Of a stretch of DNA of 63,110 bases, positions 7,824 to 16,308 are shown in pieces. Origin of the DNA: Flavimaricola sp. (GTDB taxonomy: Bacteria > Pseudomonadota > Alphaproteobacteria > Rhodobacterales > Rhodobacteraceae); NCBI GenBank assembly GCA_020629175.1, contig JAHDDU010000015.1:1-63110 (forward strand). Direction: 5' to 3'. The position numbers were made by a program, and so were the translations under genes. Below the pieces are notes generated by a model. It was not told where the DNA came from. It did no database searches and saw only the letters and a program-made list of their open reading frames with translations. How positions within the stretch are numbered: position 1 is the first letter of the stretch; each line of letters opens with the position of its first letter.

Positions 7824-9889
7824 CGCGTGACATCCTGTTTGACCCTCTGGTCCCGTGGACCATCCTTTTGGCCGCCGCTGTCGTTGCGGCGCTGTTCATC
7901 CTCGTCGGAGCTTGGCGCGGTTTGCGCGGCTGGTGGCTGCGCGGTTTGGCAGCCGTTGCACTGCTTGCCGCCATCGCCAACCCCTCGCTACAAGAAGAAG
8001 ACCGCGAGCCCTTGACGGATATCCTGATCGCGGTGGTTGATGAAAGCGCAAGCCAACGCATCGCAGACCGCCCTGCGCAGATTGAGGCGGCGCTGGAGGA
8101 GCTTCAGGCCGACGCGAACGCGCGGCCCAACACCGAATTGCGCATCGTGCGCATGGGCGACGGCGAGGGTGATGAAGGCTCTCTTTTAATGACAACGCTG
8201 TCACAAGCGATGGCTGAAGAGCCGCAGGGCCGCATTGCTGGGATCGTGCTGATCACCGATGGCCGCATCCATGATATTGAGCGCGCGCCCAATTTGCCCG
8301 CACCACTGCACACACTGCTCACTGGGCGAGAGGGAGACTGGGATCGCAGGCTGATTGTCCGCAATGCGCCCGCCTTTGCCATTCTGGATGAGCAGGTCAA
8401 CCTGACCGTCCGGATCGAGGATCAGGGCGACGCGCCGGGGGACGCTTTTGTGCCGTTGTCCATCTCTATCGACGGCGGGCCTGCTATGCAGTTCGACGTG
8501 CCTTTGGGAGAGGATATGGAACTGCCGGTAAACCTGCCCCACGGCGGGATGAACGTGTTGCAGTTTGAGACGCCAGTCGTCGACGGAGAGCTCACAGACC
8601 GCAACAACGCAGCCGTTGTTCAGATCAACGCGGTACGCGACAGATTGCGTGTGCTCCTGGTCTCGGGCGAGCCGCATGCGGGTGAGCGGACCTGGCGCAA
8701 TCTGCTGAAATCGGACTCGGCAGTGGACCTTGTGCATTTCACTATTTTGCGCCCGCCGGAAAAGAACGATGGCGTACCGACAGAGGAGCTATCGCTCATC
8801 GCATTTCCAACGCGGGAGTTGTTCATTGAGAAGATTGAGGAATTCGACCTCATCATCTTTGACCGCTACCGTCGCCGTGGGATATTGCCCTCTGCGTATC
8901 TGGAAAATGTTGCGGAATATGTGCGCCGTGGCGGGGCCGTACTCGTTTCCTCCGGCCCCGAATACGCCAGCGCCGATAGTATCTACCGATCTCCGCTTGG
9001 CTTTGTTCTGCCAGCGGCCCCGACCGCGCGGGTTGTTGAGGAAGGCTACCTGCCCCTCATCTCGCAGACCGGTGCGCGGCATCCGGTGACAGCGGGGCTT
9101 GATGGAGCGCCTCTGGATAGCGATGCGCCGTTTACGCCGGATTGGGGGCGTTGGCTGCGGCAAGTAGAGGTGACGCCGACACCCACAGCCTCGGTGGTTA
9201 TGGAGGGCATTGATGGGCGCCCACTGCTCATGCTGGACCGCATCGGTGACGGGCGCGTGGCCCTGATTGCCTCGGATCAAAGCTGGCTTTGGGACCGGGG
9301 GTATGAAGGCGGCGGACCGCAATTGGAACTCCTACGCAGGCTTGCCCATTGGATGATGAAAGAGCCGGAGCTTGAGGAAGAAGCCCTCTGGGTCGATCCC
9401 ACAGGCCAAACCATGCGGATTGTTCGGCGAACGTTGTCTGACAACGCACCAGACGTCACGATCACACACCCCGACGGGACGGAAACCACCGTCCCTCTAA
9501 CGGAAGTCAGCCCCGGCCGGTTTGAACTGCTTTGGGAAGCACCCGAAATCGGCCTCTACCGTTTGACCGATGGCACCCTGGACACTGTTATCGCACTTGG
9601 CCCATCAGCACCGCGAGAGTTTGAGCAAACCATCGCCGCCGCCGATGCCCTGCAGCCGTTGGTCAATGTGCACGAAGGCGGCGTGATGCGGCTCGAAGAT
9701 GGGGTGCCGAACCTGCGTGATGTCCGCCTTGGGCGCCCAGCCGCAGGACGGGATTGGATCGGGATCACACCGCGGGATGCTTACCTAACCGCAGATGTGA
9801 GCGTGTCGCCGATCCTGCCTGCATGGGCATTTTTGGTGCTTTCCGCCCTCTTCGTCGTCGCCGCCTGGCTGCGTGAGGGACGGCGCTAG
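7820..9889 (+). CDS. Membrane protein of the MoxR/DUF58/DUF4159 operon
   Basis: The 689-residue protein has two N-terminal membrane helices (about residues 12-32 and 36-54), a domain resembling a von Willebrand fold without its full metal site (DILIAVVDESASQRIADRP), a glutamine-amidotransferase-like region (LIIFDRYRRRGILPSAYLEN, GGAVLVSSGPEYAS) and a single C-terminal helix (AWAFLVLSALFVVAAWL). It is regularly the last gene of this operon type; the molecular activity is unknown. Its TAG stop shares the tetranucleotide CTAG with the stop of the convergent gene. Confidence 0.85.
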   Translation: MTRDILFDPLVPWTILLAAAVVAALFILVGAWRGLRGWWLRGLAAVALLAAIANPSLQEEDREPLTDILIAVVDESASQRIADRPAQIEAALEELQADANARPNTELRIVRMGDGEGDEGSLLMTTLSQAMAEEPQGRIAGIVLITDGRIHDIERAPNLPAPLHTLLTGREGDWDRRLIVRNAPAFAILDEQVNLTVRIEDQGDAPGDAFVPLSISIDGGPAMQFDVPLGEDMELPVNLPHGGMNVLQFETPVVDGELTDRNNAAVVQINAVRDRLRVLLVSGEPHAGERTWRNLLKSDSAVDLVHFTILRPPEKNDGVPTEELSLIAFPTRELFIEKIEEFDLIIFDRYRRRGILPSAYLENVAEYVRRGGAVLVSSGPEYASADSIYRSPLGFVLPAAPTARVVEEGYLPLISQTGARHPVTAGLDGAPLDSDAPFTPDWGRWLRQVEVTPTPTASVVMEGIDGRPLLMLDRIGDGRVALIASDQSWLWDRGYEGGGPQLELLRRLAHWMMKEPELEEEALWVDPTGQTMRIVRRTLSDNAPDVTITHPDGTETTVPLTEVSPGRFELLWEAPEIGLYRLTDGTLDTVIALGPSAPREFEQTIAAADALQPLVNVHEGGVMRLEDGVPNLRDVRLGRPAAGRDWIGITPRDAYLTADVSVSPILPAWAFLVLSALFVVAAWLREGRR

Positions 9890-10236
9890 TCGAGCGTCAC
9901 CGGCACCTGAACAGGTGACCAACCTGAGACGTTGTCGCGCACTTCGATCAGAACCTCGGTTGTACCTTCGGGGAGGATCACGCCGCTCAACCGTCGCGTA
10001 AACGGCTGCTCCTCGACATGAGGATGGTGCAGGACGCGCATGCCCAGCTCGGTTCCGTCCGTGCTGACAACACGCCAACCATCGGCGTAGTGATCCCAAC
10101 CCGTGTCCTCATGCGCGACGGTGACGTTGAACAGCCAGCCGCCAACGGCTTGGCGTGCCTCGACACCGATCACCTCTGCCGGATGCGCCTGAACTGTCGT
10201 GGTCAGACATAGGACGCAACAAAACGCTCGGATCAT
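9886..10236 (-). CDS. Small exported protein of unknown function
   Basis: The 116-residue protein starts with a signal peptide (MIRAFCCVLCLTTTVQAHPA, likely cut after Ala-18). The rest is a beta-rich domain (GVEARQAVGGWLFNVTVAHE ... VEEQPFTRRLSGVILPEGTT) that reads like a single immunoglobulin-like periplasmic domain. I do not recognise a named family. The start ATG overlaps the stop of the DUF599 gene upstream (ATGA), so the two form an operon. Its stop overlaps that of the convergent membrane-protein gene. Confidence 0.75.
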   Translation of the reverse strand: MIRAFCCVLCLTTTVQAHPAEVIGVEARQAVGGWLFNVTVAHEDTGWDHYADGWRVVSTDGTELGMRVLHHPHVEEQPFTRRLSGVILPEGTTEVLIEVRDNVSGWSPVQVPVTLD

Positions 10237-10934
10237 TTGGTCTCTCCTTCCGCGATGATATTGCGCGGCAGTGATGCAAATTCGCGGCTCCAGAGCAACC
10301 ACACGACCGAACACGTTGCCGCGATCAGCGCCCATGCGCCCAGCAGCCATGCCAAAGCGCCCAAGGCAAAATACATAGAACGCAGGCCCCGATTGAAATT
10401 CCACGCGGCGCGGATGTTCAGCTCTGCTGCCTGTTTGGCCCGGGTTTCCGCACGCGGATCTGCCGGGTCATTCGGCACTGAGGCCATCATCACCGCGCAA
10501 TAACCAAACACGCGGTTGGCCCAGACGAACTTGAGGAACCCATGGGTCAAAAAGAAGACGACGAGCATCAGCTTGATCTGCCAAAACAGCTCTGACGTTT
10601 CCTCTTGGGTTAGATCCCGGGCGAGGCTTGCGATGACGCCCGTGTTGCTGACCATCGCCAGAACGCCACCGATTGCCAGCAGGCAGGTTGATGCAAACCA
10701 TGTGGTGCCCTGTCGCAAAGTCGCGACAATCTGGGCATCAAAAATCCGCACCTCACGGGCCAGAAACTCCTGCATCCACTCGCGCCGGTAGTCCGCCATC
10801 ATCACAGTCACAGAGAGCCGCTTGGCGCCCGGATGTTCGATCCACCAGCCAATGCCCGCCCAACCCAGAAAGATAAGGGCCAGTGCGATGGCATCGGGGC
10901 CGGAGGCCAATCTCATAAGCATCGAAATTTCCAT
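10233..10934 (-). CDS. DUF599 membrane protein
   Basis: The 233-residue protein has four predicted membrane helices (about residues 14-32, 78-98, 117-140 and 190-215) and the DUF599 signatures RREWMQEFLAREVRIFDAQI and a central THGFLKFVWANRVFGYC. The family is found across proteobacteria and has no assigned function. It is divergent from glcD, so the 85-base gap with its inverted repeat serves both genes. Confidence 0.85.
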   Translation of the reverse strand: MEISMLMRLASGPDAIALALIFLGWAGIGWWIEHPGAKRLSVTVMMADYRREWMQEFLAREVRIFDAQIVATLRQGTTWFASTCLLAIGGVLAMVSNTGVIASLARDLTQEETSELFWQIKLMLVVFFLTHGFLKFVWANRVFGYCAVMMASVPNDPADPRAETRAKQAAELNIRAAWNFNRGLRSMYFALGALAWLLGAWALIAATCSVVWLLWSREFASLPRNIIAEGETK

Positions 10935-10978
10935 ATCTGGCGTCTTAGCGTGAAAGAACGCCCCTTGCCAGCGGCGGA

Positions 10979-11003
10979 AATTGGTAATATGTTTTTACCA
11001 ATT
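10979..11003. promoter_or_regulatory. Inverted repeat upstream of glcD, candidate operator
   Basis: Two perfect 9-base arms, AATTGGTAA (10979-10987) and TTACCAATT (10995-11003), flank a 7-base centre. The arm core TTGGT/ACCAA is that of FadR-subfamily GntR operators (GlcC, LldR, PdhR), but in those the half-sites lie about 3 bases apart, against 11 here, so the assignment is tentative. It sits directly in front of the glcD ribosome-binding site, where a bound repressor would block transcription. The window encodes a FadR-type regulator at 34773-35534. Confidence 0.6.
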
Positions 11004-11019
11004 ATTCGGAGGACACCAG

Positions 11020-12456
11020 ATGGACATGCCAAGCCCCGATGCGCGCGTGATGGCCAAAAAGGCCCGCGTCATCGAACGTCTGCAAAGCGTTCTTCCCACT
11101 GATGCTGTGATCCACGACCCAGCCGAAACACGCGCCTACGAATGCGATGCTCTGACCGCCTACCGCTGCCCGCCACTGTGCGCCGTCCTCCCCTCCAACA
11201 CGGATGAGGTCGCCGCCGTTTTGCGTATCTGTCACGAGGAAGAGGTGCCTGTCGTCCCGCGCGGGTCTGGCACATCGCTCGCCGGTGGGGCATTGCCAAC
11301 TGCCGATTGCGTTATTCTGGGCGTGGCTCGGTTGAATGCCGTGTTGGAAACCGACTACCCCAACCGGATCATCCGGGTTCAATCCGGTCGCACCAATCTG
11401 AGCGTGACAGGTGCCGTTGAGGAGGATGGATTCTTTTATGCGCCCGACCCGTCCAGCCAATTGGCCTGCGCCATAGCGGGCAACATCGCGATGAATTCGG
11501 GCGGTGCTCATTGCCTGAAATACGGGGTAACGACGAACAACCTGCTGGGCGTAAAAATGGTCCAGATGGACGGCACAATCGTTGATCTTGGTGGAGCGCA
11601 TATGGATGCCCCGGGACTGGATCTTCTGGGCCTCATCTGTGGCTCCGAAGGTCAGCTTGGCGTCGTAACCGAGGCGACCCTGCGCATCCTGCCCAAGCCA
11701 GAAGGTGCGCGGCCCGTGCTGATCGCCTTTGATGACAACGCAGTCGCCGGGGCCTGTGTAGCTGACATCATCAAAGCCGGCGTTCTGCCCGTTGCTATCG
11801 AGTTTATGGACCGGCTGTGCATCGAGACGACGGAAGCCTTTGCGCAGGCGGGCTATCCCGATTGCAACGCCTTGTTGATTGTTGAGGTGGAGGGATCTGA
11901 CGCCGAGATTGACCATCAGCTCGATCTAATCTCAACCATCGCCGCACGGCACGACCCGGTTGAAATCCGACAAAGCCGGTCTGCCGAGGAAAGCGCGCGG
12001 ATTTGGCTGGGGCGCAAATCGGCCTTTGGGGCGATTGGCCAGATCAGCGATTACATGTGCCTTGACGGGACCATCCCCGTCAGCGCCCTGCCCGAGGTTC
12101 TGTCGCGTATCGGTGAATTGACCGAGCAATACGGCCTGCGCGTCGGCAATGTGTTTCACGCCGGTGATGGTAATATGCATCCGCTGATCCTCTACGATGC
12201 AAACAAACCGGGCGATCTGGAGCTGTGTGAGGCGATGGGCGCCGATATCTTGCGCCTTTGTGTGAACGTCGGCGGCTGTTTGACTGGGGAACATGGGGTT
12301 GGCATCGAAAAACGCGATTTGATGACCTCGCAGTTTTCTACCGAGGATCTGGAGGCGCAGATGGTGGTTAAGGATGTGTTTGACCCAAAGTGGCTTTTGA
12401 ACCCTGCCAAAGTGTTCCCGCTCGCCTCTAGTCAAAGCCGACGGCACGGGGGGTGA
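11020..12456 (+). CDS. glcD: Glycolate oxidase subunit GlcD (FAD-linked)
   Basis: The 478-residue protein has a PCMH-type FAD domain (VVPRGSGTSLAGGALPTADC at about 80-99) and a C-terminal FAD-linked oxidase domain ending in GEHGVGIEKRDLM. GlcD is the catalytic flavoprotein of the membrane-associated glycolate oxidase that makes glyoxylate from glycolate, with GlcE and GlcF. I chose ATG 11020 because GGAGG lies just upstream; the frame is open to 10981. It is the first gene of the glc operon. Confidence 0.95.
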   Translation: MDMPSPDARVMAKKARVIERLQSVLPTDAVIHDPAETRAYECDALTAYRCPPLCAVLPSNTDEVAAVLRICHEEEVPVVPRGSGTSLAGGALPTADCVILGVARLNAVLETDYPNRIIRVQSGRTNLSVTGAVEEDGFFYAPDPSSQLACAIAGNIAMNSGGAHCLKYGVTTNNLLGVKMVQMDGTIVDLGGAHMDAPGLDLLGLICGSEGQLGVVTEATLRILPKPEGARPVLIAFDDNAVAGACVADIIKAGVLPVAIEFMDRLCIETTEAFAQAGYPDCNALLIVEVEGSDAEIDHQLDLISTIAARHDPVEIRQSRSAEESARIWLGRKSAFGAIGQISDYMCLDGTIPVSALPEVLSRIGELTEQYGLRVGNVFHAGDGNMHPLILYDANKPGDLELCEAMGADILRLCVNVGGCLTGEHGVGIEKRDLMTSQFSTEDLEAQMVVKDVFDPKWLLNPAKVFPLASSQSRRHGG

Positions 12457-12460
12457 CCCT

Positions 12461-12480
12461 TTTGGGGGCCAGCCCCCAAA
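12461..12480. repeat. GC-rich hairpin in the glcD-glcE gap
   Basis: A perfect 9-base-pair stem, TTTGGGGGC with GCCCCCAAA, closes on a two-base loop, followed by CCCCCGGGAT. From memory, very similar GC hairpins ending CCCCCGGG recur between genes in many Rhodobacteraceae, so I read it as a REP-like dispersed element. Lying inside the operon, it might stabilise the glcD transcript or tune expression of downstream genes rather than terminate, as no U-run follows. Confidence 0.7.
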
Positions 12481-12524
12481 CCCCCGGGATTATTAAGGCC
12501 AGAAGAAGTAAGGAACGGGCGCGC

Positions 12525-13619
12525 ATGCAGCCAACAACAGAGCAAGACTTGGCCGAGGTGGTCCGAGGCGTGGATGAGCCTATACGTATTGTGGGTGGCG
12601 GTACGCGGCCTATCGGTGAGGTTGACGGTGTGGCGTTGTCTGTGGCCGGTCTGACAGGCGTGACGTTGTATGAACCGGGCGCTCTGACATTGGTCGCACA
12701 GGCCGGTACGCCCGTGGCAGACATTGAGGCCGTGCTCGCGGCCGAAAACCAGAGGCTCGCCTTTGAGCCGTTGGATCACCGTGGGCTGTTTGGGCGGGGC
12801 GGCACGCCGACCATTGGTGGCATGGTCGCGACGAATGCGTCAGGTCCGCGCCGGGTGGCCGTGGGCGCGTGTCGCGATCACCTCTTGGGTGTGCGCTATG
12901 TAGACGGGGCGGGTCAGGTCATCAAGAACGGCGGGCGCGTGATGAAGAATGTCACTGGCTATGATCTGGTCAAGCTGATGGCGGGGTCCTTTGGCACTCT
13001 GGGCGTGATGACCGAAGTGAGCCTAAAGGTGCTCCCACAGGTTGAGGCGGAGGCCACGCTTGTTTTGGTGGGCCTTGCAACCGCGCAGGCAGTGGAGGCT
13101 ATGTCGGTTGCCCTTGGTTCGCCCTATGAGGTGACGGGGGCGGCGCAGACGTCGGGCGGCACGGCGCTTCGGTTGGAAGGGTTTGACGCATCGGTGACAT
13201 ACAGGGTGGACGCGTTGAAAGCGATGTTGGGCAAGTTTGGCGAGATCGCCGTCCATGAAGGGGCTGCATCCACGGCCATTTGGCGGGACGTGCGGGACGT
13301 TGCGCCTTTGCATAAAACGAAGGGTGACGTTTGGCGGGTCTCGGTCAAACCGTCCGATGCACCGCAGGTCATTTCGAACATTTCCCCCGCTGCACACCTG
13401 TTGGATTGGGGTGGAGGGCTGATCTGGATGGCTGTTGACGGCGGACGCGACATCCGGCCCTTGATGCAGGACATCCCCGGCCACGCAACGCTGATCCGGC
13501 GCGAGACGGCCACAGGCCCGACATTCCATCCCGAACCAGCGGCGGTCGCCGCGCTGAGCGATGGACTGCGCCACAAGTTCGACCCGCGCGGCATCTTTAA
13601 TCCAGGGCTCATGGCATGA
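12525..13619 (+). CDS. glcE: Glycolate oxidase subunit GlcE (FAD-binding)
   Basis: The 364-residue protein is a shorter FAD-binding paralogue of GlcD, with the PCMH fold (FGRGGTPTIGGMVATNASGP at about 91-110) and VMKNVTGYDLVKLMAGSFGT. It is the second flavin subunit of glycolate oxidase. I chose ATG 12525 (MQPTTEQDLAEVV) with AAGGAA upstream; the open frame back to 12453 runs through the GC hairpin and is unlikely to be translated. Its TGA overlaps the next start by four bases. Confidence 0.92.
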   Translation: MQPTTEQDLAEVVRGVDEPIRIVGGGTRPIGEVDGVALSVAGLTGVTLYEPGALTLVAQAGTPVADIEAVLAAENQRLAFEPLDHRGLFGRGGTPTIGGMVATNASGPRRVAVGACRDHLLGVRYVDGAGQVIKNGGRVMKNVTGYDLVKLMAGSFGTLGVMTEVSLKVLPQVEAEATLVLVGLATAQAVEAMSVALGSPYEVTGAAQTSGGTALRLEGFDASVTYRVDALKAMLGKFGEIAVHEGAASTAIWRDVRDVAPLHKTKGDVWRVSVKPSDAPQVISNISPAAHLLDWGGGLIWMAVDGGRDIRPLMQDIPGHATLIRRETATGPTFHPEPAAVAALSDGLRHKFDPRGIFNPGLMA

Positions 13620-13942
13620 TGAACGGACTTTATCTGCCGTTCGTGATCCTGCCATGCGCAGGGGCAATCTTGGCAACATGGATGTTGCGGGATTGGCGGC
13701 TGTCTGCGGCGGCCACCTGCGGATCGCTCGGGGTTGTGATCCTCGCCGCGTCAGTGCCCACACCATTCCTCGGCGTGCTTTTGCCCATCCTAAGCGGCGT
13801 TTTTGTTGGCTCTGCCGTCACAACGGGGATGCTCTTATGGGCGCCGACAGGGTCGGTCTGGGGACGTATGACTATCGCCCTGCTGGTCACATTCGTGATT
13901 TTCCTGACGTATTTGTCATATGCACTGCAAGAGGTTGCCTGA
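13616..13942 (+). CDS. Small membrane protein between glcE and glcF
   Basis: The 108-residue product is almost entirely hydrophobic, with about four membrane helices (residues 5-22, 29-45, 48-70, 83-104) and few charges. Its ATG overlaps the glcE stop (ATGA, 13616-13619) and its TGA overlaps the glcF start (13940-13944), so it is translationally coupled on both sides, strong evidence that it is a real gene. I do not recognise the family. Being locked between two subunits of a membrane-associated oxidase, a role in membrane docking is a reasonable guess only. Confidence 0.75.
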   Translation: MMNGLYLPFVILPCAGAILATWMLRDWRLSAAATCGSLGVVILAASVPTPFLGVLLPILSGVFVGSAVTTGMLLWAPTGSVWGRMTIALLVTFVIFLTYLSYALQEVA

Positions 13943-15294
13943 TGCAAACAACCTTCACCGACGCCCAACTCGCTGATCCGGCAACGGCCCGCGCAAACAA
14001 AATCCTGCGCACCTGCGTGCATTGCGGATTTTGCACGGCGACTTGCCCAACTTATCAAGTGCTGGGTGATGAGCTCGACAGCCCGCGTGGCCGGATTTAT
14101 CTGATGAAGGATATGCTTGAGAATGAGCGTGTGCCGGACGCCAAGACCGTCAAGCATATTGATCGATGCCTCTCGTGTCTGGCCTGCATGACGACCTGCC
14201 CTTCTGGCGTTCACTACATGCATCTGGTGGATCACGCGCGGGCCTACATCGATAAGCACTACCAACGTCCGCTGACTGACCGCGCTCTGCGCTGGATGCT
14301 TGCACAAATCCTGCCTTACCCCATGCGGTTTCGCGTGGCGCTGTTGCTGGCCAAAATCGGCAAACCTTTTGCCCGGCTGATGCCGGACGCCCGGCTGCGC
14401 GCGATGCTGGCTATGGCCCCCAAAACCATTCCACCGGTCAGCCGCAATGATGATCCGCAAAGCTTTGCCCCGGACGTGCCGGGCAAAATGCGCGTCGTCC
14501 TAATGACAGGTTGTGCGCAGAAGGCGCTGAACACCGACATCAATGATGCGACGATCCGGCTACTGACGAGGCTTGGCGCAGAAGTGGTTGTCGCTCGTGG
14601 TGCCGGGTGCTGCGGCGCGCTTACTCACCATATGGGCAAAGAGACTGAGAGCCACGCAGCCGCAGCCCGCAATATCCATGCCTGGACCGAAGAAATTGAG
14701 AACGGCGGGCTTGATGCGATCGTGATCAACACGTCCGGCTGCGGCACGACCGTGAAAGACTATGGCCACATGTTCGAAGGCACTGAGCTTGCCCAGAAGG
14801 CCGCGGTTGTGGCCGCGCTTGCAAAAGATGTGTCTGAGGTACTTGTCGATTTGATGGACCAAGAGACTGTGCCTTCACAGGCAAGAGCCGCGAACGCCGG
14901 ACTGACTATCGCCTACCACGCGGCTTGCTCGCTTCAGCATGGGCAGCAAATCAAGAGCCATCCGAAAACGCTGTTAAAGCAGGCAGGCTTTCGTGTGGCG
15001 GAGCCTGCAGATGCGCATTTGTGCTGTGGCTCTGCCGGAACCTATAATTTGATGCAGCCCGAGATTTCAGGACAGCTCAAGACGCGCAAGGTCCAAACGC
15101 TTGAAGCTGTCTCACCTGACATTATCGCTGCGGGAAACATTGGCTGCATGATGCAGATAGGTTCTGCCACCGAGGTGCCGATCGTCCACACTGTCGAGCT
15201 TCTTGATTGGGCCACGGGAGGGCCGCAACCGCCCGCTCTCACTGCACCCGGCAAGTCAGAACCCGCGATACCCGACTTGCGCATGCCGCTCTAG
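13942..15294 (+). CDS. glcF: Glycolate oxidase iron-sulfur subunit GlcF
   Basis: The 450-residue protein has two [4Fe-4S] motifs near the N terminus (CVHCGFCTATCPTY and CLSCLACMTTCPSG) and two cysteine-rich CCG-type domains (GAGCCGALTHHMGK and LCCGSAGTYN). GlcF passes electrons from the GlcD/GlcE flavins to the quinone pool. The ATG at 13942 shares bases with the stop of the small membrane gene. The frame is open upstream to 13561, but that part only shadows the neighbouring genes. Confidence 0.95.
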   Translation: MQTTFTDAQLADPATARANKILRTCVHCGFCTATCPTYQVLGDELDSPRGRIYLMKDMLENERVPDAKTVKHIDRCLSCLACMTTCPSGVHYMHLVDHARAYIDKHYQRPLTDRALRWMLAQILPYPMRFRVALLLAKIGKPFARLMPDARLRAMLAMAPKTIPPVSRNDDPQSFAPDVPGKMRVVLMTGCAQKALNTDINDATIRLLTRLGAEVVVARGAGCCGALTHHMGKETESHAAAARNIHAWTEEIENGGLDAIVINTSGCGTTVKDYGHMFEGTELAQKAAVVAALAKDVSEVLVDLMDQETVPSQARAANAGLTIAYHAACSLQHGQQIKSHPKTLLKQAGFRVAEPADAHLCCGSAGTYNLMQPEISGQLKTRKVQTLEAVSPDIIAAGNIGCMMQIGSATEVPIVHTVELLDWATGGPQPPALTAPGKSEPAIPDLRMPL

Positions 15295-15329
15295 CAGGCC
15301 CTATTTTTGCCTTAGCTTTGAATTAGGTG

Positions 15330-15344
15330 TTAAGCTCTTGTTAA
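15330..15344. promoter_or_regulatory. Perfect CtrA-type box TTAA-N7-TTAA
   Basis: TTAAGCTCTTGTTAA matches the full CtrA recognition sequence exactly. It ends 14 bases before the start codon of the serine-protease gene, so a bound CtrA would overlap the promoter or its start region. CtrA is a master cell-cycle regulator in Caulobacter and controls motility and gene-transfer-agent genes in Rhodobacterales. One such match by chance is quite possible in 63 kb, but its location directly upstream of a gene makes it worth testing. Confidence 0.5.
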
Positions 15345-15358
15345 ATGAGTGAGACCCA

Positions 15359-16177
15359 ATGCGTAGCCTAGTCATTTCCGCCCTTTTCGTGCTGCTGGCC
15401 AATCCTGCCTTTGCACAGGACACCGGTCTGGAGAGCCTTGAAACAGGCGACGCGGTCCGCGGGTGGGAAGCAGTAGGGCGGTTGGACATAGACGGTCGCG
15501 GGTTTTGCACTGGCGCACTGATCGCACCGGATCTTGTCCTCACAGCGGCGCATTGCCTCTTTGATCGCAGCAGTGGTGATCGGATCGATGTCAGTCGAAT
15601 TGAGTTCCTGGCAGGCCTTCGCAACGGGCGCGCGGGCGCTTACAGAAATGTGCGGCGCGCCGTAATACCCGATGACTATGGCTTTGATGCTCTGGTCCCA
15701 AACTCGTCTGCCCGATCTGACATCGCCTTGCTTGAACTGAGCCAACCCATACTTCTGTCTCAGATGGCCCCATTTGCGATTGCCGATACTGTGACGGACG
15801 GAATGGATGTGACTATCGTCAGCTACGCCCATGATCGCGCCGAGGCCCCGTCATTAGAAGCCGGATGCACTGTCCTTGGGCAAGAGGAAGGCACCATTGT
15901 CACATCCTGTGATGTGGACTTTGGCGCGTCCGGGTCGCCAATTTTCCAGATTACAGAAACCGGACCAATGGTCGTCTCCGTGGTGTCAGCCAAGGCAGAA
16001 TTGGATGGAGCACCCGTTGCACTGGGAACATCCCTCGCCGCTCCCTTGGCGGAACTACGGGCCGCGTTGGCAAACTCGAATGGCGTGTTTCAGACACCCC
16101 CTGCGGGCGCCAACCGCGTCCTAAATGCAGGAGAGCGGGCAGAAACAGGCGCTTTATTCATCAGCGTAGGCGACTGA
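15359..16177 (+). CDS. Secreted trypsin-like serine protease
   Basis: The 272-residue protein starts with a signal peptide (MRSLVISALFVLLANPAFAQ, cleavage near Ala-19). It has the S1 triad: His in LTAAHCLFD, Asp in SDIALLEL and Ser in FGASGSPIF, the last a variant of the usual GDSGGP. It resembles the short V8/glutamyl-endopeptidase-like proteases of alphaproteobacteria and should act in the periplasm or outside. It stands alone between glcF and hsp20, with the CtrA-type box just upstream. Confidence 0.85.
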   Translation: MRSLVISALFVLLANPAFAQDTGLESLETGDAVRGWEAVGRLDIDGRGFCTGALIAPDLVLTAAHCLFDRSSGDRIDVSRIEFLAGLRNGRAGAYRNVRRAVIPDDYGFDALVPNSSARSDIALLELSQPILLSQMAPFAIADTVTDGMDVTIVSYAHDRAEAPSLEAGCTVLGQEEGTIVTSCDVDFGASGSPIFQITETGPMVVSVVSAKAELDGAPVALGTSLAAPLAELRAALANSNGVFQTPPAGANRVLNAGERAETGALFISVGD

Positions 16178-16186
16178 TCTGGCCCC

Positions 16187-16215
16187 CTTGAAACCGGTTT
16201 TTGACCTCCCCACAT
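16187..16215 (+). promoter_or_regulatory. RpoH (sigma-32) heat-shock promoter of hsp20
   Basis: CTTGAAA at 16187-16193 and CCCCACAT at 16208-16215, 14 bases apart, match the sigma-32 consensus (CTTGAAA and CCCCATNT, spacer 11-16) with one mismatch. Transcription would start near 16222, giving a leader of about 85 bases before the Hsp20 start codon. Confidence 0.8.
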
Positions 16216-16308
16216 AGCATGTCGAGGGTGCCAAACGGGCCCTCGTCACCCAGGTCTGTCCCACAGAGGGAAGGCCTTAACACTGGTATCGCTCATCGGA
16301 GGATTCCC

